From Brachycybe producta (lineage: Eukaryota; Arthropoda; Diplopoda; Playtdesmida; Andrognathidae), in contig JAUPFP010000021.1 of the NCBI GenBank assembly GCA_036925085.1, forward strand, positions 2,940,027-3,004,026: a DNA stretch of 64,000 bases, in the 5' to 3' direction. The stretch's first letter is position 1; every line of letters begins with the position of its first letter. The notes beneath the pieces were generated by a model that saw only the letters and a list, made by a program, of their open reading frames with translations, was not told where the DNA came from and ran no database searches. Of the stretch, positions 31,401 to 41,950 are shown piece after piece. The translations under genes and the position numbers were made by a program.

Positions 31401-34400
31401 ATCGTGCTCTTTTAGCCACGGTGGTCACATGATAGCAGCGGTTCAAGGAAGTGGAATAGTTGTCTTTTCGACAGTCACTTTCGACACTGTGTCCTCTTTC
31501 AAGGGACACGTCGGAAAGGTTCTTTTTTTTTTATGATGACCACTGGTCATTTTCTAATCAATTACTACCAATCAGATCTTGTCAATTAGTTGGACTTTGG
31601 ATGATCTTAAATTGGTTAGCTGTGGAATGGACGGAGCCATCTACGAGTGGGATGTCCACTCAACCAAGAGAACCAACGAAGTGGTCATCAAAGGCTGTAC
31701 TTGTAATTGCTTGACTGTTGGCACGGATAATTTCACATCGTTTGTCGTTGGTTCGGACGCCGTAGTTCGAGAAGTTGCCGAATCACAGGCGAGTCAACCG
31801 CTACGTCGGTTATTAATTATTGAAAGCAACTAAAACGTTAGTTTCAACCGGTTTTTAACGTGTAAACGTCCGTCAAACTTATGATTCTTTTGTACGTTTT
31901 TCAGGTGTAAAACGAAGAGAACCTTGAATGTATTTTATAAACTAGAAGGGTAGCTCAATCACTTACGTGCATTTTCATGTTGTTATCTTTCAAAATAAAC
32001 TTTTTATGTCAGTTTTTAAACTGACAAAACTTTAAGAAAAGTTTATTTTGAAAGATATCAACATTAAAAGGCTATATAAAGTGATTCGGCTACCATTCTA
32101 GTTTCTAACAAACATTCAAGTTCTTCTTAATATTACTTCCGAAACGCACAATAACTAGAGACTTGGCTACGAGACGTCACAGATCTGATGATCAGCTCTC
32201 ACAGTCCAGATTATGTCCCTTCACAAAAAGATCAGATCAGATGAGATAAATCGCTCCTTGTTGACAGTAGCAGAGTAAAGCGAATGTTCTGATCTGTTGG
32301 TTCTTATCTGTTTTCATATATTGACAGGCGGATAAATTACGAATTTGATCTGTCATCTCAGATCTGATCGTAAATTTTAAGAAAAAATTTTTAAGGACCT
32401 CAAAAATCTCAGCAGCTGAATGAACACTAAAGTAAAATTTGCTCTTGAATACAGGTTTTAGGTGAATTGGTCCTTCCAAATTCACCACCTTTGACCTCAG
32501 TGGCCTTATTACATTCTGGTAAAGCCATGTTCGTCAGTTCGAAACAAGGGAACGTTTGGGTCGTATCGGTGCCACTATCGAACCACGAAGATTTTCAAGA
32601 GTTTCAATCAATCAGCAACGACATTGTCAAAGTTTGCATCAAATCTGAAACACACTTCCTTTAAGAGCGTTCACAGACGAGCGACTTTTAGTAGTCGAGA
32701 TGAACTGCAAAAAGTGGTCGGCGTGTGGCCGAAAATGATCAATAGAGTCAACTTAACACGACCACTTCGTGTAAGTTCATTCATCTATACTAGGACCACT
32801 TTCTAACCACTGGCAGTCGACTCGAGAGGTCGGTTTCGGTCACACGCCGACAACTTTTTGCAGTCCATCTCGACCACTAAAAGTCGCTCGTCTGTGAACG
32901 TCCTAAATCTGAAGAAAATTTTACAAAAATGATGATTAACACAAATGTAGATGAGGCTAACTCACGATGACAAATGGCTTTTAACCGTGTCCACCGATGG
33001 AATCCTCGGCATTTGGAAAGTGTCCGACAAAGACGGACGATTCTTTCAATCTGATGAAGATATGCCATTTCTAGAAGAAATCTTGATCACGAGAGCCGAT
33101 TTAGAAGAAAAAGTACGAAACCACCTGCCATTTTTTTCATTTAAATTTTATTAAAATTGTCGAACAATTTTTTTTATTTCGAACTAGAATTTGACAATTA
33201 GTGAATTGAGCCAACAAGTTAGAGATTTAAGATCTCAAATGGAATTTCAAAAACGAAACAACGAAACGGAACATAACGAAGAAGTGAAACGGATCAGCGA
33301 TGATTTCGAGAATCGAATAACCGATCTCAGAACCGAAATCGAGGTAATGTATTCGATAACTTTGACGTATTCAACTAAAAACGCTTTGGTTTACTTTTAT
33401 TCATTAAGGTGGCTGAATAGATATTTATTTTGTTTTTGTTTTCCCGCCAGATGGCGCCACTGTAGTGGCTATTATGTTCTATAGGAAAGTCTCTTCCTCC
33501 CAACTTTTGTTTTTGAGAAAATTTATATTTTTCAAGCAAATGTTTATCAGAAGAAACATAACGAAAAAAAGTCAAAAGTGTTTTAGAAACTAGAATAGTT
33601 GTTGATAATGCTAAAAGCTTTTTTCATGATGATATCTTTCAAAATAAACTTTTTACATGACAGTTTGAAAAATGCGAAATGTCAATGACAACACCTAACT
33701 GAACTATAAAATATTTTATTTTTTAAAATATTGCCGTTAAAAAACTTCCTAAAACTTCCTAATCCTTTACCATTCTAGTTTTTAAAAACAATTCGAATTT
33801 TTTCAGAATGTTTTTTTTTTTTTAAAAACGTTCGCTTTACGTTTTTGGAGTCCATATTTTACGAAAATATCTATGAAGCCTATAGAATTAGCCACTGCAG
33901 TGGCGCCTTCTGGTGGACCAAAAGCAAAATAAATATCTATTCAGTCACCTTAAAATGTGTTCAAATAGAAATTGGACGTGAAGAAGACTAAAGATGCGGA
34001 ACATTACGAAGAAACTTTGAAATCAACGAACGAGAAACATCGTCTCATCAAAATGAAACTACAAACCGAGACTCATCAGAAGTTAGTTTTAGAATATCAG
34101 AAATATCAAGAACTTCAGACACTCGGACATAAAGAATGCGAACAGATGCAAAAACAAGTTGATACCGCTTTAATCGAAAAGGAAGTTGCTCTTAATCGGA
34201 TGTCCCAACAACACGAAGTCGAAATGAACAAAATGATGAAGAGATTGGAAAAGGTGAGGAGGAGGAAGATTACGGTTCGAGGTTCCCTGAATGCGGAAAC
34301 ATTTGAAATCCTGTCTTCGAACTCTCATTCTTCAGTTGGTTTAAAGTGTAAAAAAAAAAACCGCTACTCAAAACTATCATTATTCTTGTCTTTCATAAGT

Positions 34401-37400
34401 AAAATTAAGAGAAACTTGAATTTATTTTAGAAACTAGAAGGGTAACTCAATCATTTAAGAGATATTTTCATGTTTGATATTTTTCAAAATAAACTTTTTA
34501 TAGACAAAAAATTAAAAAATATCAATTTTCAAACTCAAATAAAACACTTCTTTTCTGAAAGATAACAACTTAAATTTGTTATTATCTTTCAGAAAAGAAG
34601 TGTTTTATGTGAGTCATTGACCTACCCTTCTAGTTTCTAAAAACACTTTCTAGTTTCTCTTTATTTTACACTTCTGAAAGTCAAGAGTTCGGAGTAGACC
34701 TAATCAGAGTTCGAAAATCAGTTGTTCATCAAACATCTTAAGGTGGATTTTTGCCTTTCACAAAACAAAATTAAAAAAGAAACTTGAAATTGATTAAGAA
34801 ACTAGAAGGTGTAGCCAATGGGACTGGCTCACTACAGCTAACTGGGTCACTACAGCTACCGAGGGTCACTACAGCTACCAAAAAATATAGGCTTTTTTAT
34901 TTATCAATACGTTTAGTTTAGATTACATTCGGTTCAGTAAGGTTTCATTGTGTTCGATTAGGTTTCATTATGTTCGGTAAGGTTCGGTTAAGATCGGTAA
35001 GGTTCGGTTAGGATCGGTAAGGTTCGGTTAGGTTTTTTTAGGATCGGTTAGGTTCAGTTAGGTTTGGTTAGGTTCGATTAGGATCGGTTAGGTTCGGTTA
35101 GTATCAGTACTTTTTGGTTAGGATTGTTAAGGTTCGGTTCGGTAAGGTTTTATTAGGTAAGGTTCGGTTATTTTAGAGAAAAAGGGTTATTTTTTTTAGC
35201 TGTAGTGAGGAGAAAGTGATAAAAAAAGGTCTATATTTTGTCCCCCTATTTTTTGGTAGCTGTAGTGACCCTTTTGATGAACAAAAGGTCTATTAATTTT
35301 TTTGGTAGCTGTAGTGACCCAAGTAGCTGTTCTCCCCTTAGTAGCGCTTGTGAGCCTTGGTAGCTGTAGTGACCCCCAACCTAGCCAATCAATCAATCAA
35401 TCACTTAAGGGTATTTTCATGTTGAGCAATATTTCGAAATAACTTTTTTATGTTAATTTTAAAATGACTAAACTTTTAAAAAGACGATATTTTTGATTTC
35501 TGTTTTGTAAGATCTGAACATGAAGTGTGATTGAGCTACCCTTCTAGTTTCTAAAACAATTTTGAAGTTTCTCTTCAATTTTGCACCTGAAAGCCAAGAT
35601 TGATAACCTGTTTTTTTTTTTTACCTTAAAAATGCAACTTTTTTCGAAAAGGTTGAATTAGCTGCGATCAAATCGAAAGAAGAATCGGAAGAAATGATGA
35701 AACTGATCGAAGAAGATGCCGATCGAGAGATTAACGAATTGAACACATCTCACGAAACAGAAATGGTCAAACTAAAAGACGTCAACAAGAAAATGATGGA
35801 CGAAATGGGGATATTAAAACAAAAGGTTTACAAATTAATAATAAGACACATTTTTGTTTTGGATTTTTTTAAAGTGGAAATACCTTTCTAGTTTCTAAAA
35901 ACACTTTCAATTTTCTCTTAATTTTGTCTTCTGAAAGACAAAAGATGAATTTAATGTCTGTATTTTATGTTTAATTAAAAAAAGGTAATTGGACTTCGTA
36001 AAAATGTCGAAGATCAGGGAGAAGTGATTCTGAAGGGTCAAATGGAACATCGTCATCTGGATCAAGTGATCAAAGGGTTAGAAGAAGATATCCAACTTCT
36101 TAGACAAGAAATTCAAGACAGAGACAATCTCCTCTTAGCCAAGGTTAGCCAATCTTCTTCATGTTTAGACATTCGTTTTATCGAACAAAAGAGAGACAGA
36201 GACCCACTTGATTAATTTAATCAGTGAACTTTGAACTTGTTTGTTTGTTTTTTTTCTTCTCTCCGTAAAATAGGAAAACAACATTCTGGAATTGAGATGT
36301 AGAAATGAGGAATTGAATAAAATGAAATTTCTTCATGAATTGAAAATTGAAGGAATGGAAAGTGAGTTGGAACCGACCGTGAAACGGTTTCAGTTAACTG
36401 AGCAAAAGTTAAATCAGGTAACTTTTAATTAACTTTTGTTAATTAACCTTAAAGAACTCTGGGGAGTATAATACACCTTGTACACACACACACATGAGTT
36501 AAATGAATTCAAATTAAATGTGTTTAGGTGAATTATACGGAATCCAGTTAAGGACATGAACACCAAATAAAAATTGACTTTAATTATTAATATTTTTAAT
36601 TGAAATACTAAATCAATATTTTGTCAATAGTTTAGGCCTATATATTTAAGTATTAACTCAATATTTTGAGATTATTAACTGAATAAATTGAATTCGACAT
36701 ATTTGTTCGTTTGTCCTTCACGGGGCTCTGTAGAACGTGTTTAATATTTAAATGCATTTAACTGTGTATGTGTGTCGAAGGTCTTAGAAACTAGAATGGT
36801 AGCTGAATCACTTAATAATATTTTCATGTTGATATCTTTCGAAATAAACTTCTTATAGACCTGATAAAAAGCTTATTTTAAAATACATCAACATAAATTA
36901 CCCTTATGTAAATGACCTACCCTTTTCTAGTTTCTAAAATACTTTCAAGTTTCTCTTGATGTTGCTCACGAAAGACAGAGAGTAATCAAGAGTTTGAGGA
37001 GCGTTTCTACCTTAAAATCAGCTTAAGTGATTAATTTACTAAATTTCTAGTTTCTTAAAACATTTTCAATTTATTCTTAAGGTGGCTTCTGATTTGCATT
37101 AATAACCAAAATTCGATTAACTTTATTCGTCTTTCATTTGCATATTTTGCAATGCCTGTGTTACTTAGTGATTGACCATTTTTTTTTAGTTTCTATTTGT
37201 AATTCATTTTGTAGGTTTCTTCTAAACTTGACAGACTTAACGAAGAACTCCAGGAGAAAGAAATAACGAACTTAAATTTAAAACAAAAATTAAAAATATT
37301 AAATTCAAGTCTAAAATCAAAAGAACTTAAAATTCAAGACTTGAAAACGAGTCTAAAAAACATCAAATACGATCTGAATAATTGTTCACAACTGATTCAC

Positions 37401-37487
37401 GATCACAAGAAACTAAAACAACAACTAATGACAGTTTGCATCAAGTATCAATCTACAAAAGGTGGCGCTGATCAAGCGCCAAATTGA
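28438..37487 (+). CDS. CFAP57: CFAP57 (WDR65), cilia and flagella associated WD-repeat protein; C-terminus shortened
   Basis: Fifteen exons: 28438-28962, 29218-29474, 29539-29722, 30005-30184, 30250-30451, 31301-31518, 31576-31788, 32455-32631, 32951-33112, 33188-33343, 33969-34253, 35652-35825, 35985-36143, 36274-36417, 37215-37487; about 1102 residues. The first 600 or so are WD40 repeats (for example CATDKTIAVWNY, CGMDGAIYEWDV, STDGILGIWKV); the rest is charged coiled coil (LVLEYQKYQELQ, IKGLEEDIQLLRQEIQDRD). The family is an axonemal protein, near the inner dynein arm base in protists. The exon 7/8 junction has two readings: a GC donor (CAG|GCGAGT) to ACAG|GTTTTAG, or a GT donor four bases on (GCGA|GTCAAC) to TTTTAG|GTGAA; both keep frame. 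The last exon runs into a GCGCCAAA minisatellite and stops there; vertebrate orthologues are some 150 residues longer. Confidence 0.93.
30560..31225. repeat. Two family A MITEs in tandem, CFAP57 intron 5
   Basis: Copies at about 30560-30875 and 30875-31225, each with GAAACTAGAAGGGTAGCTCA or TACTAGAAGGGTAACTCAAT and an inverse right arm. Confidence 0.8.
31835..32165. repeat. Family A MITE, CFAP57 intron 7
   Basis: ACTAGAAGGGTAGCTCAATC, then CAAAATAAACTTTTTATG and the inverse arm. Confidence 0.8.
32665..32903. repeat. Family C foldback MITE, copy 2 (best preserved)
   Basis: Left end GCGTTCACAGACGAGCGACT and right end AGTCGCTCGTCTGTGAACG. Inside are GAACTGCAAAAAGTGGTCGG and its inverse. It begins about 35 bp after the donor of CFAP57 exon 8. 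Confidence 0.92.
33404..33953. mobile_element. TTAA-flanked, piggyBac-like MITE, with nested family A copy
   Basis: TTAAGGTGGCTGAATAGATA at left and TATCTATTCAGTCACCTTAA at right, so a TTAA sits at both ends, the piggyBac target. Inside both ends is a GGCGCCACTG-type block (GCCACTGCAGTGGCGCC at right). A family A copy (about 33545-33815) occupies the interior. No transposase is present. Confidence 0.75.
34330..34740. repeat. Family A MITE, CFAP57 intron 11
   Basis: GAAACTAGAAGGGTAACTCA, a central perfect hairpin (TTTTCTGAAAGATAACAACT with its inverse, about 34549-34605), then CCTACCCTTCTAGTTTCTAA. Confidence 0.85.
34745..35615. repeat. Family A MITE split by a later insertion
   Basis: The left arm ends AGAAACTAGAAGGTGTAGCC at about 34817 and the right arm resumes AATCAATCACTTAAGGGTAT near 35390. 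The sequence between is the CACTACAGCTACC element. Confidence 0.8.
34818..35386. mobile_element. Inverted-repeat element with CACTACAGCTACC motifs and an internal TTAGG-like array
   Basis: The left side has three copies of TCACTACAGCTA(CC). The right side has four of the inverse, TAGCTGTAGTGA. The interior (34920-35175) is a degenerate array of GGTTCGGTTAGG, GGATCGGTAAGG and relatives. No gene is present. Confidence 0.75.
35878..35945. repeat. Family A MITE, right-arm fragment
   Basis: ACCTTTCTAGTTTCTAAAAA followed by TTTTGTCTTCTGAAAGAC. Confidence 0.7.
36475..36745. repeat. Dispersed repeat shared with 16090-16385, inverted
   Basis: ATGTGTTTAGGTGAATTATAC, GGACATGAACACCAAATAAA and GAATTCGACATATTTGTTCG match the complement of sequence in the CRMP/DHP intron. 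It is in CFAP57 intron 14. Confidence 0.7.
36770..37070. repeat. Family A MITE, CFAP57 intron 14
   Basis: TTAGAAACTAGAATGGTAGC and the inverse TACCCTTTTCTAGTTTCTAA. Confidence 0.8.
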
Positions 37488-37856
37488 ACAAGCGCCAAAT
37501 TGAACAAACGCCAAACTGAATAAACGCCAAACTGAATAAGCGCCAAATGGAACAAACGCCAAACTGAATAAGCGCCAAATGGAACAAACGCCAAACTGAA
37601 TACGCGCCAAATGGAACAAACGCCAAACTGAATAAGCGCCAAATTGAACAAACGCCAAACTGAATAAGCGCCAAATGGAACAAACGCCAAACTGAATAAG
37701 CGCCAAATGGAACAAACGCCAAACTGAATAAGCGCCAAATGGAAGAAACGCCAAACTGAATAAAAGCCAAAAATTTGGCGGTTATTCAGTTTGGCGTTTG
37801 TTCAATTTGGCGCTTATTCAGTTTGGCGTTTGTTCAATTTGGCGCTTATTCAGTCG
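37462..37856. repeat. Foldback minisatellite at the 3' end of CFAP57
   Basis: About nine 32-bp units built from AACGCCAAACTGAATAAGCG and CCAAATGGAACA. At about 37775 the array inverts and runs as TTTGGCGTTTGTTCAATTTG units to 37850. The two outer ends are related: AGGTGGCGCTGATCAAGCGC at left, and AGGGGGCGACTGAATAAGCG when the right end is read inverted. The CFAP57 stop codon lies in the first unit. Confidence 0.93.
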
Positions 37857-37859
37857 CCC

Positions 37860-38540
37860 CCTACAAAACACACACTTAATTAACTTAATTAAAGCTAAAT
37901 TAATTGAATAAATAAAAAGGGAAACTTGAGAGAAATTTAAAATTCTTACCAATGTAATTGTATACTGAGAACACATTGCGATTATTGTTATTGGGTTTAT
38001 TACATCTTTTGCATTTCGCATGCCTGCATTTGGACTTTTGTCCCTCTGACACAGGTCATCTTGGCTGCTTGCAGAGTAATTTTTCAAATTGAAACATTGT
38101 ACATATCATAGTGTGAAAATAAATGATTCATCTCAATAATAAATTAGAATTTAGAAATTTGGCGGGAAATATTAGTGGCTAAACATACCCAATTTAGTCG
38201 TTAGTATTTTCAGAAAAAAGGCGACGGAAAAAAAAAAGACGCGACGAAAGGTTGACCCAATATGACGTCTAAGCAGCAAATACAGCACTATGATGCCATC
38301 TTAGTTCACACCTCTGCCCCGCCGTCTAACGTCAAAAACTCTACTAGAATGTCACTACACATTTTCTAACGTACAAAAATCGTTAAAGAAAATGGCTTTT
38401 TTAACCTTTTTCTACATCATTTCCAACATTTTGTTATGTTTTTCATACCTGTCCTCGTGTATGCCACAAAATCACCATTCAAAACTTTAAAACTTAACTA
38501 TAAAAATCGCGAACAAAAACAAAGAAACAAAAACGACGAA
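37860..38540. other. Spacer between CFAP57 and MRPS21
   Basis: No conserved CFAP57 C-terminal exon is visible here on the plus strand. The last 200 bp, upstream of MRPS21, are less AT-rich. Confidence 0.55.
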
Positions 38541-38545
38541 CGTGT

Positions 38546-38557
38546 ACGCATGCGCAG
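38546..38557. promoter_or_regulatory. NRF-1-type site in the MRPS21 promoter
   Basis: ACGCATGCGCAG, a close match to the NRF-1 consensus, lies about 140 bp before the MRPS21 ATG. NRF-1 is known to control nuclear genes for mitochondrial proteins, including ribosomal ones, so the placement is meaningful. Binding itself is inference. Confidence 0.5.
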
Positions 38558-38597
38558 TTAATAATTTCCTGTACTTGATCGTAGAAAAGGCGGGAAA

Positions 38598-38605
38598 TGA
38601 CGTCA
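38598..38605. promoter_or_regulatory. CRE-type TGACGTCA in the MRPS21 promoter
   Basis: A perfect CREB/ATF palindrome about 90 bp before the ATG, next to GGCGGGAAA, which resembles an E2F site. Note that TGACGTCA also occurs in family B MITEs in this window. Confidence 0.4.
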
Positions 38606-38695
38606 TCTATAATGTGCGTGTAGAAAATGCTAACATAAGGAGTCTTTTAGTAGTAAAATTCGTGCGCAAAAGGGCTAAAACGTGCGTTTTCTGCA

Positions 38696-39066
38696 ATGAG
38701 TTTCGCGCGGAAACACGCGCAGTTCATCGCCCGTACTGTCCTCATACAGAACGGTCAGGTTGAACAGGGATTTAGGATTTTAAATCGGTAAGTTTCGCTT
38801 AGGAATCGTTCGTTGATCTGGGTACAGACGATCAATTATGGCTTGTCCATCGCTTTTTTTTTTATTGCTTTTGTGTTTTTTGTAGCATACTTGGTGATGA
38901 AGGAATACTGGACACGTACCGACGTAACCGTTACTACGAGAAACCGTATCAATTACGAAGGAGGACGAATTATGAGAGGTGTCGGGCTATCTATAACGAG
39001 GACATGTCTCGTAAAGTGCAGTTCATCATGAGGAAGAACAGAGTGGACCCGTGGCCCGGATATTAG
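38696..39066 (+). CDS. MRPS21: Mitochondrial small ribosomal subunit protein bS21m
   Basis: Two exons, 38696-38787 and 38886-39066, give 90 residues, close to the 87 of human MRPS21. Exon 1 encodes a start like the family's (MSFARKHAQFIARTVLIQNG, then VEQGFRILNR). Exon 2 continues ILGDEGILDTYRRNRYYEKP, then a basic stretch, YERCRAIYNEDMSRK and the conserved end FIMRKNRVDPWPGY. The phase-2 junction (AATCG|GTAAGT, TTGTAG|CATA) restores NRIL. The protein is part of the mitoribosome 28S subunit. A plus-strand frame that ignores the intron (38813-39031) is spurious. The promoter carries NRF-1 and CRE motifs. Confidence 0.94.
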
Positions 39067-39116
39067 AACCTTATTCTTTGTGTCATTGTATTCATCAATT
39101 GTACTTATTATGAAAT

Positions 39117-39122
39117 AATAAA
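39117..39122 (+). terminator. Polyadenylation signal of MRPS21
   Basis: AATAAA about 50 bp after the stop codon. Confidence 0.7.
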
Positions 39123-39231
39123 ATTTGGATTTTAGTCTAATTTCTCTTGTTGTGTCACGTTTGTTTTTGGTAATTATTGCATAATATGCAAATAAAGAAC
39201 AATTGCAATACTTTTCATCTGGATTTTTGCG

Positions 39232-39520
39232 GTAGCGTTAAAAAGATATTGAAAGTGTTTTAGAAACAAGAAGAGTAAATGACTCACTAAAGGGAATTTT
39301 CTTGTTACCTTTCAAAATAAACTTTTGGGGAACAACTGATTTTAAGTTGAAGTTGATCAAAATATAAAAAGTATGTTAAATTAATGAACATCCAAAAATT
39401 AAAATGGCAATTTTTAAACCACCATAAAAAATTTATTTTTTAAATATAATAAATTGTATACGTCACCACGTGAATCGGTTACTCTTCTAGTTTCTAAAAT
39501 ATTTTTAAATAATGTAGGTT
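39232..39520. repeat. Family A MITE, decayed
   Basis: AAAGTGTTTTAGAAACAAGA and TTACTCTTCTAGTTTCTAAA flank a degenerate centre. Confidence 0.7.
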
Positions 39521-40140
39521 TTAATGGTATATTTTTTAACACAAGTTTCAGTTTTTTAGAAACTAGTAATGTAGAGGTTACTTCCTAGCAATTTCCATAA
39601 GCTGGGATTTATCTTAAAATCACAAGGACCAAAACAACTTAAAATTTGCAATTTATGATAATAGTTTCTAGACTCTCGTCTTCCAGGCTAGAAAAATGTG
39701 GACAAAATTTAAATAGAAATTTTATCATATGATAAAATCTGTGAATTTTAACCTTTTTCCAAAGATCAATTAAAATTGATAATGACCACCCAAAAGTATT
39801 TCAAGTGGCTGATGCAACAAGAGACAATTCACAATCTTAAAACAAAGGTCCTTGAGAAGAGAAAACATATAAAAGTTGAAAATTATTATAATGGAAAAAG
39901 ACACTTGGATGAATATCAGTCTAGTAAGTGCTTTTTCTTGTCTCTTCCAATTTCACACGTCAGGTCAATTTTAAGGTGTCTCTTAATAGCCAAGGTCAGA
40001 AAAAGTACGAAAAGAAACTCTTCAGGGCTAATTTAAGAGACAGCACTAAAGACAAGTTGATAAGAAAGGTAGCCTTAGGCCAAAAATTAATCTTCATCCA
40101 TAGCCAAAACAACAAAAGTACACACAGTGTTCAATTCAAA

Positions 40141-41950
40141 ATGTTACAAGCAACGACCACTACTCTGTGTTTTGTACGAAGGAATGTGACCAAGAGATTG
40201 GTGGGTGCAATAGCGTTCAGAAAGTACAGTTCACCTCCTCAGGAAAAATCAACAAACTCTAATCGTACGTACCGTAGACTATAATGTGTTCTAATGGTGT
40301 TAAGATTCAAAATATTCGGGTTTTTTTCTTCTAATTATAAAAGAACGAAAAAAGGTTACCATCGACACAATCCGTCGTATGTACAAAACAGGAGAACCGA
40401 TTTCAATGATGACTGCTCAAGACTATCCTTCTGGATTGATGGTGGATAGAGCTGGAATCGATGCATGTCTTGTGGGAGACTCTTTAGCAATGGTGGCTCT
40501 CGGATATGACTCGACCAATCCAGTCACAATTGACGTATGTATATAAAAGATTGTCACTGTAAAAAAATTAACGAGATGCTCGTATTATATTTCCTAATAT
40601 CATTAGGAGATGCTTCACCATTGTCGAGCGGTAGCAAGAGGTTGCAAAGGTGCGTTCCTTATTGGCGATATGCCGTACGGAAGTTACGAAGTGAATCCGG
40701 ATGATGCAGTTAAATCGTCAATCAGATTTTTAAAGGAAGGAAATGTGGAGGTACGGACGTCGATTTTCACTATAGTAATTCAGAGCATAAACACTCTATT
40801 GTGCTGCATAAAGCCATAGACGTAAGGTTAAGTGAAATTTCACGTTTTTCAAAAAACATGGTCTCGATTCTAATTTAGTAAAACTATCTTCAATCTTTCT
40901 TTTGAATAATAATTTAAGCTGCAATAGCTTCTTGAATGTTGCTGCCAGGCATTAAGGTGTTTTGATTGCAATATTCAAAGAGATTTTTATTTTGTAGAAT
41001 TTTAAAATTATGCTAATTTGCTCTACCCATGTTAAAGGTAATTGACCTAAAAAAGATCCATTTTCCTAACAATCGTTCGGTTCTTCAGAAAGATCTTAAA
41101 AGCTTTAAGAAAAATTGTGTGTATTCCTCAATATGTTCTTAAGGTATGATGGTAATTTCGTGATAGTTTGAAATTGCCGTTCGGCTGTGAGAGCCACTCA
41201 AGTAATTTTGGAACAGCCAAATCGACTACATTTCATAGCACATGCAGCTCTATAGTGAATAGGCTATTAAAGAAATTATTTACTACATGAAGTGTGTCCA
41301 ATTTAGGCAATCAAATTGGAAGGAGGTGTCGAGATGGCCGAAACGATCGAACGCATCACGAGGGTTGGAATACCGGTAGTCGGACATGTCGGATTAACGC
41401 CTCAACGTCATTCGGCACTAGGAGGATTCAAAGTTCAGGGTAAAACAGCAAAACAGGCAAAATCTTTACTTGAAGATGCAGAGGCCGTACAAGCTGCAGG
41501 TGCATTCGCTGTTCTTCTGGAGGCAGTTCCAGAAGAGGTAGCCACTGTCATTACTGACAAACTTAAGATTCCAACAATTGGAATTGGAGCCGGTGTCGGT
41601 TGTTCGGGCCAGATTCTTGTTCAAAACGATGTCCTGGGAATATTTGATCGATTCTTGCCTAAGTGAGTAAAAACCACCAAGATTTCTGGTTTTAGTGTAG
41701 TTGCTTATTTCTAAATTGACTTTTAACAACAAATAGGTTTGCAAAGAAGTATGCGAACCTGGGTCAGATAGTTACCGATGCTCTTCGGCAGTATCATTTG
41801 GAAGTTAAATCCAGATCTTTTCCTGCAGAAGAAAACACATACCCTATAAATCCAGACGAACTAAATAAATTCTTAAATGAACTGGGACATAACCACGAAG
41901 ATGTTCGATATAATCCGTCTCGTTATCGAGCAACTGCTCAACACAAATAA
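40141..41950 (+). CDS. panB: 3-methyl-2-oxobutanoate hydroxymethyltransferase (ketopantoate hydroxymethyltransferase), mitochondrial type
   Basis: PanB makes ketopantoate from 2-ketoisovalerate and methylene-tetrahydrofolate, the first step of vitamin B5 synthesis. Five exons, 40141-40264, 40344-40534, 40607-40750, 41307-41662, 41737-41950, give about 342 residues. The N-terminal 40 are basic, Ser/Thr-rich and free of acid ([18 protein letters not shown]), a probable mitochondrial presequence. Core motifs follow: [45 protein letters not shown] (metal-binding Asp), [30 protein letters not shown] (catalytic Glu) and [21 protein letters not shown]. All expected active-site residues are there. 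The spliced introns rule out bacterial contamination. No panC-like partner is in the window. The frame is open upstream to 39928 but the homology and a good Kozak context (AAAATGT) favour 40141. Confidence 0.94.

Noticed and set aside
34920..35175. Interstitial telomere
   Set aside because: The units are too degenerate and lie inside a small inverted-repeat element.
37425..37770. Three minus-strand frames of about 90-110 codons with a repeating FGVCSIWRLF pattern
   Set aside because: Translation of the 32-bp minisatellite in three phases.
38542..38763. 73-codon plus-strand frame
   Set aside because: It overlaps the MRPS21 promoter and first exon in a different phase.
39776..40140. N-terminal extension of PanB or a separate protein
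   Set aside because: The open frame has no similarity to the family, and a start at 40141 with a presequence fits better.
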